Of a DNA stretch of 64,000 nt, positions 42,225 through 51,831 are shown one piece after another. The DNA is from Belnapia arida. GTDB lineage: Bacteria > Pseudomonadota > Alphaproteobacteria > Acetobacterales > Acetobacteraceae. The notes beneath the pieces were generated by a model. That model saw only the letters and a program-made list of their open reading frames with translations. It had not been told where the DNA came from and did not search any database. The stretch spans positions 62,001-126,000 of the forward strand of contig NZ_JAETWB010000010.1 in assembly GCF_016773205.1 (NCBI RefSeq), written 5' to 3'. The number at the start of each line of letters is the position of its first letter. The first letter of the stretch is position 1. Position numbers and translations under genes: made by a program.

Positions 42225-44351
42225 TCAGCTTGCGCCAGCCAGGGCCCGGCTCACCGGCACCTCGATCTCACAGACCAGCCCTGCGGGGTCCCACGACCTC
42301 CGTATCGCCCCGCCCAGTTGATCCAGCACTGTCGCCTCCACGAAACGCGACCCGAACCCTTGGCGCTCCGGCGGCCCCGGAACCGGTGGGCCACCGCGCT
42401 CCATCCAGCAGAGCCGCATCTGGCCGGCGGCTTCGTCGATCCTCCAGGCAAGCTTGACCTGGCCACCCGGCAAGGACAGCGCTCCGTGCTTGGTGGCGTT
42501 GGTGGCCAACTCATGCAACACCACCGAGAATGGCTGAGTGGCTGCGGGTGACAGGAGGACTGGGGGGCCCTTCAGGGATGCGATCGGGGCATTACCCGGT
42601 TCGCCATCCCGAGCAGAAAGAAACGCCTTGAGCTCCGCCTCGGCCAGGCTGTGCAGGTCCGCGCCCACCCACTGCGCGTCGGCCAGCAAGGTATGGGCCC
42701 GCGCCAAGGCCGAGACCCGACCCTCGACGGCGCGGGCATAGGCCGCCGCGTCGTGCTTGGGGGTGAGCCGCAGCGCCGCTTGGACCACGGCGAGCACGTT
42801 CTTGGCGCGGTGGTCGACCTCCCGTGCCAGCAGCGTCCTCGCCTCCTCGGCCTGCCGCCGCCCCGTGACGTCCTGCACGACGCTGACAACGCGCAGCGGC
42901 CGTCCTTCGGCGTCACGGACGGAAACACCGGCACTCACCCGCAGCCAGACCACCGTCCCGTCGCTGCGCACCAGCCGAAGTTCTCCCTCGGCCGTCTCGC
43001 CGTGCTCCAATGAAATGGTTGACGGGATGCGGTTCCTGTCCTCGACATGAATGACGTCCTCCGGGCTGAGTCCTTCGACCAACTCGGTCTCCGACCGTCC
43101 GGAGATCTCGCAGAAGCGTCGGTTAACCCGCAGGTAACGGCGGGTTTGGGCATCGATCTCGGCAACACCCGCCGCAGCGGTCTCGAAGATGGCGCGGAAT
43201 TCGGCTTCGCGGGCCGCCAGGGACTCCTCGGCCCGCTCGCTCGCCGCCCGCAGCGTCTCGAACTCGGCAACGCCGGCCCCGGTCGTCATCAGGGACGGCT
43301 GCATCCTGCCGGAACCAGCCTCCGCGACGCTTTCGGCGCGCTGGACGAGAGCCTCGACCGGACGCAGCACCTGACGCGCCAGCCTGGCGGCGATGGCCAG
43401 CCCGAGCGCCAACGCAACGACGCCGCCACCCACCAAGACAGCCAGCGGCACCAGCCAGCTTGCCCGGTAGCTGGCGTAGGGTTCGGCCACCGCCACGGTC
43501 CAGCCAGGCGCTGCATGGAGCCGTCGGGCGGCATACAAGGCGTCCTCGCCGTAGACGGATTGACTGCGGAACAGACCTCTCTCGCGCTCGACCTCGGGAA
43601 CGCTCCGGCTGGGCGGTACGACACCGAGGAAACGTTCATGGTCGCGCGAACGCGCTACGATGCGGCCCTGGCCGTCGGCGACCGAGACGAAGGCGCCGCC
43701 GGAGGAGCGCATGGTCCGGAGTTGCTGAGAAAGCCGGCCAGGATCCATCGCCAGCACCACCACACGGCTGACCTGACCTTGCCGCGAGGCAGGCGCGGCT
43801 ACGGCGACGAGTGGCCTGCCCGTCCCCCGGCCGACAAAGAAGTCAGACACGACAGGCTGCCGCGTTTCGACCGCGCGGCGGATGACGTCCCAGGCCCCCT
43901 CCCCCGGCCGCGACGGCGGGGGCAGCGGTGCTCCTGCAGGCAGGGCCGTGTTCAGGAGCTGGCGGTGACCCGGGGCGGCGTCGTTGACGACGACCCAGCC
44001 GCCGACCGAACCGCTCACCTTGCCGGCCCAATCACCGAAGGCGCTCAGATCGTCCAGCTCCAGGAGCGGAGAGGAGGCCAGGGCGGACACGGCTGCAAGC
44101 TGAACCCGGAGCTCGCTATCGAGGTACAGGGCCAGGGCCTGCGCGGTATCCTGCAGCCGGGCTTCGAACGCATGGCGATAGCTGCTTGCAAGGTTCCAGG
44201 CTGCCGCCCCAGCCACGCCCAAGGCTGGCACCAGTACCGCAAGCACCAATCCAAGAAGGTAGGCACGCAGGCCCGGAAGCCTTCGTCGCCCGCTCGGCCT
44301 GGGACGACACCGATGCAATGCGGCCGCTGTTCCAGCCAGTGAATCGCTCAT
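42225..44351 (-). CDS. Membrane-bound PAS-HWE sensor histidine kinase
   Basis: A 708-residue kinase. A first membrane helix (AYLLGLVLAVLVPALGVAGAAAW, about 30-52) precedes a periplasmic dCache-like sensor (LDSELRVQLAAVSALAS, VVSDFFVGRGTGRPLVAVAAPA, MRSSGGAFVSVADGQGRIVARS), then a second helix LAVLVGGGVVALALGLAIAARL with a HAMP-like stretch, one PAS domain (FRAIFETAAAGVAEIDAQTRRYLRVN) and the HWE core EVDHRAKNVLAVVQAALRLT, VLHELATNATKHGALS and CWMERGGPPVPGPP. It senses an extracellular signal, identity unknown. The ATG at 44351 has GGGGA upstream. No response regulator is adjacent. Its core closely resembles the soluble HWE kinase at 27000. Confidence 0.88.
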   Translation of the reverse strand: MSDSLAGTAAALHRCRPRPSGRRRLPGLRAYLLGLVLAVLVPALGVAGAAAWNLASSYRHAFEARLQDTAQALALYLDSELRVQLAAVSALASSPLLELDDLSAFGDWAGKVSGSVGGWVVVNDAAPGHRQLLNTALPAGAPLPPPSRPGEGAWDVIRRAVETRQPVVSDFFVGRGTGRPLVAVAAPASRQGQVSRVVVLAMDPGRLSQQLRTMRSSGGAFVSVADGQGRIVARSRDHERFLGVVPPSRSVPEVERERGLFRSQSVYGEDALYAARRLHAAPGWTVAVAEPYASYRASWLVPLAVLVGGGVVALALGLAIAARLARQVLRPVEALVQRAESVAEAGSGRMQPSLMTTGAGVAEFETLRAASERAEESLAAREAEFRAIFETAAAGVAEIDAQTRRYLRVNRRFCEISGRSETELVEGLSPEDVIHVEDRNRIPSTISLEHGETAEGELRLVRSDGTVVWLRVSAGVSVRDAEGRPLRVVSVVQDVTGRRQAEEARTLLAREVDHRAKNVLAVVQAALRLTPKHDAAAYARAVEGRVSALARAHTLLADAQWVGADLHSLAEAELKAFLSARDGEPGNAPIASLKGPPVLLSPAATQPFSVVLHELATNATKHGALSLPGGQVKLAWRIDEAAGQMRLCWMERGGPPVPGPPERQGFGSRFVEATVLDQLGGAIRRSWDPAGLVCEIEVPVSRALAGAS

Positions 44352-44701
44352 GGAGTCCCCGCATTGGGGACTGCGTGCCCCTGGCCAATCAGCATCAGGA
44401 TGTAGCCGATAAGGCTTCCCTATGCTCCTGCCAAATCGGACGGCAGGGATCAATCCTGCCGCCTTTGGCAGCAGCCGTCCTGGCAAGGCGAGTCATCCGG
44501 CCTGCTTTGCGAGCATCATGCATCGCAAAGCGACGGCCGAGGCAACACCCGTACCTGCAACAACTCCTCAGTCGCCCTACCAGGTTTTCGGCCCTCACCA
44601 CCGCCGCCACCATGACGGTAGCGGCTTCCTTGAGAATGCAGCGGGACGGAAGGTGTTGGCCATCCACTGGAGCTGTTCGGCACCCAGTGGGATCGGGCAT
44701 T
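44352..44701. other. Intergenic region, no gene recognised
   Basis: About 350 bases between the HWE kinase and the end of the binding-protein gene. Nothing supported is seen; it should contain the kinase promoter. Confidence 0.35.
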
Positions 44702-45718
44702 TCAGCGATAGGGGATGGCGTACATCAGCCCGCCGCCGCTCCACAGCCCGTTCAGGCCGCGCTGCAGCTTGAGCGGGCTTTGGGCGCCAACATTGCGCTC
44801 GAAGATCTCGCCGTAATTGCCGACCGCTCGGATTGCGTTCAGCATCCAGCGATTATCGAGCCCCAGGCGTGAGCCGAACTCGCCGCTGGTACCGAGTAGC
44901 CGCTGCGCCACCGGGTTCGGCCCCTTGGCCTGCTCATCGGCATTGGCCGCGGTCACGCCCTGTTCCTCGGCCTCGACCAAGCCGTAATGTACCCAGGCCA
45001 CGATGTTGGACCACTGGTCGTCGCCGTTGCGGGTGAAGGGCCCGAGCGGCTCCTTCGAGATGGTTTCCGACACCACCATGTAGTCGGCCGGGTTGGGCGC
45101 GACACTGACGGCGGCGGCGAGCGCCGAGGCATCTTGCGTCATCGCATCGCAGCGGCCGGCGAAGAAAGCCGTGTACATCGTGTCCGGTCGCTCGAAGACC
45201 ACCGGCTGGAAGCGGATGTTGCGTGCCCGCGCCGTGTCGCCGAGCGTCACCTCATGCGTCGTACCCTGGGCGACGCAGACCGTCGCGCCATTGAGATCGG
45301 CGACCTTGGCGACGCCGGCGTCGCGCCGTACGGCAAAGCCTTGGCCATCGTAGAAATTCACCGGCCCGATATGCAGGCCGATCGAGGCGTCGCGCAGGAA
45401 GGTTTGGGTAGAGTTGCGCAGCAGCACGTCGACCTCGCCCGACTGCAGGGCGGTGAAGCGGTTCTGGGCCGTCAGCGGCACGAAGCGCACCTTGGCCGCG
45501 TCGCCGAGCACGGCGGCGGCGATGGCACGGCAGTAATCGACATCCAGGCCGCGGTAACTGCCCTGGCTGTCCGGCGCCGAGAAGCCGGCAAAACCGGTCG
45601 AAACGCCGCAGGAGAGGATGCCACGCTGCTTCACCGTGTCGAGCGTCGCAGCCTCGGCGGCCGGGGCGAGGCCATGCGCGCCAGCCAGGAAGGCGGTGGC
45701 CAGGAGCAAATGCTTCAT
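44702..45718 (-). CDS. Amino-acid ABC transporter substrate-binding protein (AapJ/BztA-like)
   Basis: A 338-residue periplasmic protein with signal peptide LLLATAFLAGAHGLAPAAEA. Family-3 binding-protein features are clear: TLDTVKQRGILSCGVSTGFAGFSAPDSQG, YRGLDVDYCRAIAAAVLGD, the ligand-binding LLRNSTQTFLRD and CVAQGTTHEVTL. The long C-terminal segment (LDNRWMLNAIRAVGNYGEIFERNVG) is typical of the general L-amino-acid system AapJ/BztA. No permease or ATPase genes follow in the window, so it is an orphan or works with a distant transporter. Just upstream lies a decayed aminotransferase gene, perhaps its former operon partner. Confidence 0.9.
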   Translation of the reverse strand: MKHLLLATAFLAGAHGLAPAAEAATLDTVKQRGILSCGVSTGFAGFSAPDSQGSYRGLDVDYCRAIAAAVLGDAAKVRFVPLTAQNRFTALQSGEVDVLLRNSTQTFLRDASIGLHIGPVNFYDGQGFAVRRDAGVAKVADLNGATVCVAQGTTHEVTLGDTARARNIRFQPVVFERPDTMYTAFFAGRCDAMTQDASALAAAVSVAPNPADYMVVSETISKEPLGPFTRNGDDQWSNIVAWVHYGLVEAEEQGVTAANADEQAKGPNPVAQRLLGTSGEFGSRLGLDNRWMLNAIRAVGNYGEIFERNVGAQSPLKLQRGLNGLWSGGGLMYAIPYR

Positions 45719-45749
45719 CACTGAGTGGTTCTCCAGGTTTGTGGCTTCC

Positions 45750-46175
45750 ACGCGGCAAGCCTTTGATGGCGGCATTCCACGCCTCGCCGGGCCGCTCTAC
45801 GCTCGGGTCGGTCCGTTCCGGCGTGATGATGCAGGGCGGCGCCAGTAGCACGGGGTCGTCGCGCTGCCCATCCACCGTGCCCCGGCCGGGCAGCAGGTGA
45901 GGCTGCGGATGCCGCCGATAGCGAGGTGTTTGCCAACGCGCTCGCCGATGGCGACAGCCCTGGCCGGCAGCCCATCCTCACGGCTCAGTCGCAGCTCGAG
46001 CGCAGCGGCACAGGCCGCGGCATGGCCGATACAGACATGCCTGTGCCGGAAAGCTGGAGCCACACTCGATCGCATCGACGATGCCGCCGGACGTCAGCAT
46101 CAGGCCGATCGGCTGGTAGCCGCCAAGCCCTTGGCGGTGGCCACCTCGGTTTCCTGACAGCCAGCCAGCGCTCTG
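45750..46175 (-). pseudogene. Class III aminotransferase remnant
   Basis: Pieces of one class III PLP aminotransferase lie in different frames. Reading leftward: ETEVATAKG, then GGYQPIGLMLTSGGIVDAIE, then after a frameshift FRHRHVCIGHAAACAAALEL and REDGLPARAVAIGERVGKHLAIGGIRS, then, after loss of roughly 40-50 residues, GTVDGQRDDPVLLAPPCIITPE and RPGEAWNAAIKGLPR, which is the usual C-terminal end. At least three lesions are needed, including a deletion, so this is a true pseudogene and not a single sequencing error. The N-terminal half with most of the PLP domain is absent. It sits directly upstream of an amino-acid binding protein on the same strand. Confidence 0.75.
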
Positions 46176-46257
46176 CCTACGCCGCACCAAAGTCACGCGG
46201 GGAGCGGCCGGAGTGCTCGAAGCGGCATCGCGGCCCTGCCGCGATGCCTTGGTAAAC

Positions 46258-48567
46258 TCATCCAGCCATCGGCGGTTCGAAGGCGCGGATGGGCGGCAGG
46301 TTGCCGTTGAAACGCTCCATCTCCACCACCGTCAGCTGCCCCGTGCAGCCCTGGGCGAGGGCCGAAGTCCCGGCATCCCGCGTCAGCACGTTCGGGTTGC
46401 CGTGCACGCAGAGCGGCCGGTCATCTTCCGGATTTTCGGGATCGTACCAGGCGCCGGTGGCCAGCTGTACGACGCCGGGGCGGATATCCGTGGTCAGGCG
46501 CACCGCGGCCAGGCAGGCGCCGCGGCCGTTGAACAGGCGGATGATGTCGCCATCCGCGATTCCGCGCGCCGCCGCGTCCACCGGATGCAAGGAGGCAACC
46601 TCCCGGCCGCGGTGCTTGGCCGCAACGCTATGCGCGCCGAAATCGAGCTGGCTGTGCAGCCGCGTTGCGGGCTGGTTGGCGACAAGATGAAGCGGCGTAG
46701 CGGCGCCGGGCACCTCCTCGGGCGGAAGCCAGGCGGGGTGGCCGGGACAGCTCGCCTCGCCATAGGCGGCGATCGTCTCGGAAAAGATCTCGATCCGGCC
46801 GCTGGGTGTTGGCACCGGATTGGCCTCCGGGTCCTCGCGGAAGGCGCGCCAGGGGCCACCATCGTCCGGCGCCTGCGGCAGGCGCAGGCCTCCGGCGGCC
46901 CAGAAGGCGTCGAAGTCCGGCGCCGGCAGGCCTGCTTCCCGCAGCGCCTGCTGCGTGCGCGCATAAAGGTGGCACAGCCAATCGCGGCTGCTGCGGCCTT
47001 CGGTGAAGGCGTCCTCCGCACCGAGACGCCGGCTGAGGGCGGCGAAGATGTCGTAGTCGTCCCGAGCCTCGCCATAGGGGTCCGCAATCCGATGCATGGC
47101 CACCATTAGGGGATCATGCGAGCTGTAGCCGATATCCTCCCGCTCCAGGGTCATCGTCGCGGGCAGGACGATATCCGCGTGGCGCGCCGTGGCAGTCCAA
47201 GCCAGTTCATGCACCACCAGCGTGTCGAGGCGCGCGAAGGCTTCCCGAAGCCGGTTGAGGTCCTGATGGTGGTGGAAGGGGTTACCCCCCGCCCAGTAGA
47301 CCAGCCGGACATCGGGATAGGTCCGCGTCTGGCCCTTGTAGCGATAGGCCGCGCCGGGGTTCAGCAGCATGTCGGCGATGCGCGCCACCGGGATGAAGTC
47401 CCCGTGCCGGTTGCGCCCCTGGGGCAGCGTTGGGCCGGGCACCGCGTTGGCGCGGCGGCCGTAATAGCCGATGGCGCCCAGCGCATAGCCGTAGCCACCG
47501 CCCGGCAGGCCGATCTGCCCCAAGGCGGCGGCCAGCACGGCGCCCATCCAGACGGGCTGCTCGCCATGCTCCGCCCGCTGCAACGCATGGGCCACCGTCA
47601 CCAGCACGCGCCGGCCGTGCAGCCGGCGCGCCAGGCTGCGGATCGCATCCGCCGACACGCCGGTGATGGGTGCTGCCCAATCGGCGTCCTTCGGCTGGCC
47701 ATCGGCCTCACCGAGGAGATAGCGCTCGAAGACCGGCCAGCCGACGGTGTAACGGTCAAGGAACGCCTGATCGTGCAGTCCCTCTGCAACCAGGGTGTGC
47801 ACGAGCGCAAGCATCAGGGCAGTGTCGGTGCCGGGAATATTGGCGACCCACTCGGCGCCGGCTTCCTCAGGCAGGTCGCTGCGCAGCGGCCCGACGAGGA
47901 TGAAGTCGCAGCCGCGCCCACGGGCCGCCTGCATAGCGCCGCGTTCGACATGCTCGCTGATTCCGCCGCCGGCGACCATGGCATTCTTCAGAGCCATGCC
48001 GCCGAAGGCCAGCACCACGTCGCTATGCGCAGCGACTTGGTCCCAGGTCACGTTGTGCTTCGTGAGTTCCTCGTAGGTTCCCAGGATGTACGGGACGATC
48101 ACCGAAGCGGCGCCGGAGCTGTAGCTGTTGACCGAAGCGACGTATCCGCCGAACGCACAGTTCAGGAAGCGATGGATCTGGCTTTGCGCATGATGGAAGC
48201 GCCCGGCGCTCGACCAGCCGTAGGAGCCGCCGAAGACCCCGGCCGGCCCATGGCTGTCCCGGATGCGCTGAAGCTCCCCGCCCAGCAGGTCCAGCACCGC
48301 ATCCCAGGCCATCGGGACGAACTCGTCCCGGCCGCGGCGGCGATCCGGGCCTGGGCCACGCTCGAGCCAGCCGCGGCGTACCATGGGTTGCGCGATGCGC
48401 GCAGGGTGCCGGAGCGCGGAGGGGAAGTTCTGGATGATGTCGTTCGGGTCCGGATCGCCCGGATGTGGGCGGACCAGAAGTTCGCCATCGCGCATCGCCG
48501 CCGTGAAGACGCCCCAATGCGAGCTGTGAGGACGAAATTCGGTCGTCGCTGCAACCTCGGCGCTCAT
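46258..48567 (-). CDS. Molybdopterin oxidoreductase, BisC/TorA/DmsA-type (biotin or S/N-oxide reductase-like)
   Basis: A 769-residue molybdoenzyme of the DMSO-reductase family. N-terminal HWGVFTAAMRDGELLVRPHP and the molybdenum-ligand segment SYGWSSAGRFHHAQSQIHRFLN (Ser ligand, as in DMSO/TMAO/biotin-sulfoxide reductases) are present, followed by FGGMALKNAMVAGGG, HELAWTATARHADIVLPATMTLEREDIG and C-terminal molybdopterin-binding NQPATRLHSQLD and HPVDAAARGIADGD. There is no Tat signal and no Fe-S cluster at the start, which favours cytoplasmic BisC over periplasmic TorA. GGAGGG before the ATG supports the start. Physiological substrate is uncertain; biotin sulfoxide or methionine sulfoxide are typical. 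Confidence 0.88.
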   Translation of the reverse strand: MSAEVAATTEFRPHSSHWGVFTAAMRDGELLVRPHPGDPDPNDIIQNFPSALRHPARIAQPMVRRGWLERGPGPDRRRGRDEFVPMAWDAVLDLLGGELQRIRDSHGPAGVFGGSYGWSSAGRFHHAQSQIHRFLNCAFGGYVASVNSYSSGAASVIVPYILGTYEELTKHNVTWDQVAAHSDVVLAFGGMALKNAMVAGGGISEHVERGAMQAARGRGCDFILVGPLRSDLPEEAGAEWVANIPGTDTALMLALVHTLVAEGLHDQAFLDRYTVGWPVFERYLLGEADGQPKDADWAAPITGVSADAIRSLARRLHGRRVLVTVAHALQRAEHGEQPVWMGAVLAAALGQIGLPGGGYGYALGAIGYYGRRANAVPGPTLPQGRNRHGDFIPVARIADMLLNPGAAYRYKGQTRTYPDVRLVYWAGGNPFHHHQDLNRLREAFARLDTLVVHELAWTATARHADIVLPATMTLEREDIGYSSHDPLMVAMHRIADPYGEARDDYDIFAALSRRLGAEDAFTEGRSSRDWLCHLYARTQQALREAGLPAPDFDAFWAAGGLRLPQAPDDGGPWRAFREDPEANPVPTPSGRIEIFSETIAAYGEASCPGHPAWLPPEEVPGAATPLHLVANQPATRLHSQLDFGAHSVAAKHRGREVASLHPVDAAARGIADGDIIRLFNGRGACLAAVRLTTDIRPGVVQLATGAWYDPENPEDDRPLCVHGNPNVLTRDAGTSALAQGCTGQLTVVEMERFNGNLPPIRAFEPPMAG

Positions 48568-49035
48568 GCTGATTCCCTCCGGACGATTCGGGGTGGGTGC
48601 GCCGGCCGGTCGCCGCAGCGCGCCTCCGGTCCGGTTATACGTGTTCCACCCGACCATGACACCGCCATCGTGAACCCAACGCCATACGACGGGAGGAGGC
48701 CACCATGGCTCCGGCGCCGGCCGTCGGGCACGGCAGGCCAAGGCCGGTCGGCCCGATGCGACATATCCTCCGCGAAGCCGAGCCGGCACCCGGTCGATCC
48801 ACAGGCTCGACGAGTGCGCCAAGCCAGGCATTCCTTTGCCGCCATGGCCCGCATACCGGACGTCTCGGTATCCGGGTGGTGTTGCTGCTGGAGCCGCATT
48901 GCTTGACTTCCGGGAAACCGGCTGGAGCGGCAGTAGGGCCTGGAGAGCGAAATTCCCTGAGCGCTTTGGGTCGTTCAAGCCCATGTATGAAGCGACATTC
49001 CCTTCCTCGCAGATGGCGCATCGCTTCCCGTGGCG
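48568..49035. other. Intergenic region, no gene recognised
   Basis: About 470 bases between the BisC-like gene and the end of the leftward LysR remnant. Presumably it holds the BisC promoter. No supported frame or clear repeat is seen. Confidence 0.35.
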
Positions 49036-49928
49036 TCACCGTCTATGGCGCAGCGCGTCCACCAGCAGGGCAAAGGCCGGCGAAGGCTGTCGGCGGCTGG
49101 GATAATAAAGATGATAGCCCGGAAAGGGTGGGCTCCAATCCCCGAGCACCTGGCTGAGCCGTCCCGCGGCGAGGTGCGGTCGCGCCAGATCTTCTGCCAC
49201 ATAGGCCAGCCCGAAGCCGGCCAACGCAGCCTCGACCACGGGAAAGATGCTGTTGAAGACCAGCGGGCCTTCCACCCGCACCCGTAGCTCGCGTCCATCC
49301 TTCTCGAATTCCCAGGCGTAAAGCCCCCCATGGGTCGGCAAGCGGAGATTGATGCAGCGGTGCCCGAGCAACTCTTGCGGCGTCGTCGGCGCAGGCCGCT
49401 GCGCAAGGTAGTCCGGCGCGCCCACCACGACGAAGCGGACCTCGGGTCCAATGGGGACGGAGATCATGTCCTTCGCTACCTGTTCGCCGAACCGCACGCC
49501 GGCGTCGTAGCGCCCGGCGACGATGTCGGTCAGCGTGTAGTCGGCCGTGATCTCCACATGAATGTCGGGATAGCCTGGCAGCAGCCGCTTCAGCACTGGC
49601 CAGATAATCGTCTCCGCAGCGTGCTCCCCCGTGGTAATCCTGATCGTCCCGGCCGGCTTCTCGCGGAGGTCGCCGAGGGTCGTCAGCCCCGCCTCGATCT
49701 GGTCCAGCGCCGGCGCCACGGTCAGGAGCAGGCGTTCGCCGGCTTCGGTGGGAGCAACGCTGCGGGTGGTCCGGGTCAGCAGCCGCACCCCGAGCCGGGC
49801 CTCGAGCCCACGCAGCGTCTGGCCAATGCCGATTGCGAGACCCCGAGCTGGGCGGCGGCTCGGGTGAAGCTGCGCGCCTGTGCCACGGCCAGGAAGGCCG
49901 CGAGGCCCTTGAGGTCAGTCCGCGCCAT
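49036..49928 (-). pseudogene. LysR-family regulator with a single-base frameshift in the DNA-binding domain
   Basis: Reading leftward from ATG 49928, the HTH begins normally: TDLKGLAAFLAVAQARSFTRAAAQLGVSQSAL. Near 49822 the frame breaks; adding one base would give AQTLRGLEARLGVRLLTRTTRSV, which is the standard continuation, and the rest (residues about 60-297) is in the other frame. The effector domain is complete: TIRITTGEHAAETIIWPVL, the substrate pocket and a C-terminal PSPAFALLVDALR. The intact length would be about 297 residues, normal for LysR. It is divergent from the cupin/SDR cluster and probably regulated it. A one-base miss next to GGCC could be a sequencing error, so the gene may be intact in reality. 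Confidence 0.82.
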
Positions 49929-50057
49929 TCAGTAGTCCCGCTTATAGGGCTTTGCCGGTTTTAGCGCCTAATCCTGAATGGCGCAGCCCCCACCTTCCCA
50001 GTCAGTCGCATGGGCCACCAAGACGGCCCGGGCGTCCGAGATTTGAAGGAGAGAGGG

Positions 50058-50465
50058 ATGGAGATCACCCGCGCCGGCTCGCAGCCATCCGGCAAAGGTC
50101 CAACGGACTGGTTCACCGGCACGGTCCGCATCGACCCGCTGTTCAGTCCGTCCGATCCTGCCCGGGTCGCCGGCGCGCTGGTCACCTTCGAGCCGGGCGC
50201 GCGCACAGCTTGGCACACCCACCCGCTCGGCCAGACGCTGATCGTTACCGCAGGCTGCGGCTGGGTGCAGCGCGAAGGCGGGCCAGTCGAGGCAATCCGT
50301 CCTGGCGACGTCGTGTGGTTTCCGCCTGGCGAACGGCACTGGCACGGTGCCACCGCAACCACGGCGATGAGCCATATCGCAATCCAGGAAAAGCTCAACG
50401 GCTCGCCCGTGGATTGGATGGAGCATGTCACCGACGAGCAGTACCTCGCCGGCCCGGTTGAATAA
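50058..50465 (+). CDS. Cupin-domain protein ((R)-mandelonitrile-lyase-like)
   Basis: A 135-residue single cupin. The metal motif [19 protein letters not shown] contributes two His and a later Gln, and the second motif [19 protein letters not shown] contributes another His. Proteins of this type are named as mandelonitrile lyases but are mostly uncharacterised. GGAGAGAGGG directly before the ATG fixes the start. The gene is divergent from the LysR remnant by about 130 bases and leads a set with two SDRs, a decayed lactonase and paoABC; it may belong to an aldehyde or sugar catabolic unit. Confidence 0.85.
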   Translation: MEITRAGSQPSGKGPTDWFTGTVRIDPLFSPSDPARVAGALVTFEPGARTAWHTHPLGQTLIVTAGCGWVQREGGPVEAIRPGDVVWFPPGERHWHGATATTAMSHIAIQEKLNGSPVDWMEHVTDEQYLAGPVE

Positions 50466-50532
50466 CACGATCGGTTTCACACCGCCTTGGTCAATCGGCA
50501 TGGGCAACGCGCCTGCGCCTGGAAACCACCTT

Positions 50533-50889
50533 ATGCTCAAGTCGATGACCGGCGTTGCCGTCGTGGCTGCCATTGCCTCGGCGGCACCTGCCATGGCGGG
50601 TGAGCGCGTTTGCACATCGTCCGACCGTGACGATGTCGTCCCCGATGCGCGACCAATTGCGCCAGGAAAAGACCGGGCGGCTGCCCGAGCCCTTGCTGGC
50701 TGCCGACCGGCAACAGGACTTCGCGGCCGGGGGGCGCCGGGTCTCAGGGGTGCGGACGACTTCGTCGTCTGCTACCGGAGCGGACGCGTACCACCACCCG
50801 GCATCATCGTGCTCGGCCACGTCAGCGGTGATGTCTCGCTCCTCGATCGACCGGGTCCGATCACCGTCCGCGTGGAACGCGTCCAGTGA
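50533..50889 (+). CDS. Small exported hypothetical protein
   Basis: A 118-residue frame with a plausible signal peptide MLKSMTGVAVVAAIASAAPAMAG. The mature part (ERVCTSSDRDDVV, then a Pro/Gly/Arg-rich middle and FVVCYRSGRVPPPGIIVLGHV) has two Cys but no family I know. The middle shows poor third-position bias, so a frameshift or decay is possible. Confidence is limited; it lies between the cupin and the first SDR. Confidence 0.4.
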   Translation: MLKSMTGVAVVAAIASAAPAMAGERVCTSSDRDDVVPDARPIAPGKDRAAARALAGCRPATGLRGRGAPGLRGADDFVVCYRSGRVPPPGIIVLGHVSGDVSLLDRPGPITVRVERVQ

Positions 50890-51015
50890 GCATCAGGCGG
50901 TCAAGGCGCGAGATCGAGTGACGCTTCCGGCGGGCATGCGACGGACAAGTCATGGGCCAGACAGGGTAACAGTCTGCCCTTCACCGAGGCAGCGGGCACG
51001 AGCCGAGTAATAGGG

Positions 51016-51792
51016 ATGGGTACTATGGTTGAGCGCAACACATCACTGCACGGCAGGGTGGCCTTCGTGACTGGTGCCGCAAACGGCATCGGCCGCGCCA
51101 CGGCGCTGGCCTTCGCACGCGAGGGCGCTGCGGTGGCGGCCGTCGATGCGTCGGAACAGGCCAACCAGGAAACCGGTCGCATGATCGAAGCGGCCGGTGG
51201 ACGGGCATTGGCGATCCGTTGCGACGTGACGCAGGCCGAGGACGTAAAGGCCGCGCTGGAGAAAACGGTCGAGGCTTATGGCCGGCTCGATGTCGCCTTC
51301 AACAATGCCGGCATCGAACAGCCCCCAGGGCCGGCGGCCGATCTCACGGAAGAAGCTTGGGACCGGATCATGGGCGTCGACCTACGGGGTGTCTTCCTGT
51401 GCATGAAGTATGAGATCCCCCTGATGCTGAAGCACGGGGACGGCGCGATCGTGAACACGTCCTCGGGCGCCGGTGTCAAAGGCTCCGCAGGCCAGGCAGC
51501 GTATTGCGCCGCGAAGTTCGGCGTCATCGGCCTCACCAAGGCGGCGGCGCTGGACTACGTGGCGTCGAACATCCGTATCAACGCCGTGTGCCCCGGGATC
51601 ATCGAGACCCCGATGATGGGCCGCTTCAGCGGCGGCACGCCGGAGGGGCGCGCGCGGGTTATCGCGCAGGAACCGATCGGGCGGATGGGCAGGCCCGAGG
51701 AAATCGCAGCTGCCGTTCTGTGGCTGTGTTCGGACGCAGTTGCCTTCACGGTCGGGCACGCCATGGTCGTTGACGGCGGGCAGACCGTCTAG
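51016..51792 (+). CDS. Short-chain dehydrogenase/reductase (SDR)
   Basis: A 258-residue classical SDR. Cofactor motif [11 protein letters not shown], the NNAG motif [17 protein letters not shown], catalytic Ser in VNTSSGAGV and the YxxxK in AAYCAAKFG are complete; the end DGGQTV is typical. Such enzymes interconvert alcohols and ketones with NAD(P)H. Sequence type resembles glucose/ribitol- or 3-oxoacyl-reductase-like SDRs, but the substrate is not readable. ATG at 51016 is used (51025 possible). It is followed 39 bases later by a second SDR. Confidence 0.88.
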   Translation: MGTMVERNTSLHGRVAFVTGAANGIGRATALAFAREGAAVAAVDASEQANQETGRMIEAAGGRALAIRCDVTQAEDVKAALEKTVEAYGRLDVAFNNAGIEQPPGPAADLTEEAWDRIMGVDLRGVFLCMKYEIPLMLKHGDGAIVNTSSGAGVKGSAGQAAYCAAKFGVIGLTKAAALDYVASNIRINAVCPGIIETPMMGRFSGGTPEGRARVIAQEPIGRMGRPEEIAAAVLWLCSDAVAFTVGHAMVVDGGQTV

Positions 51793-51831
51793 CGGGGGCG
51801 GTTCTCCGGCCCGCGGCATGACATCCACTGC

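Noticed and set aside
47116-48906. A 596-codon rightward open frame across the BisC-like gene
   Set aside because: Lies fully antisense to a motif-complete molybdoenzyme; composition is typical of shadow frames.
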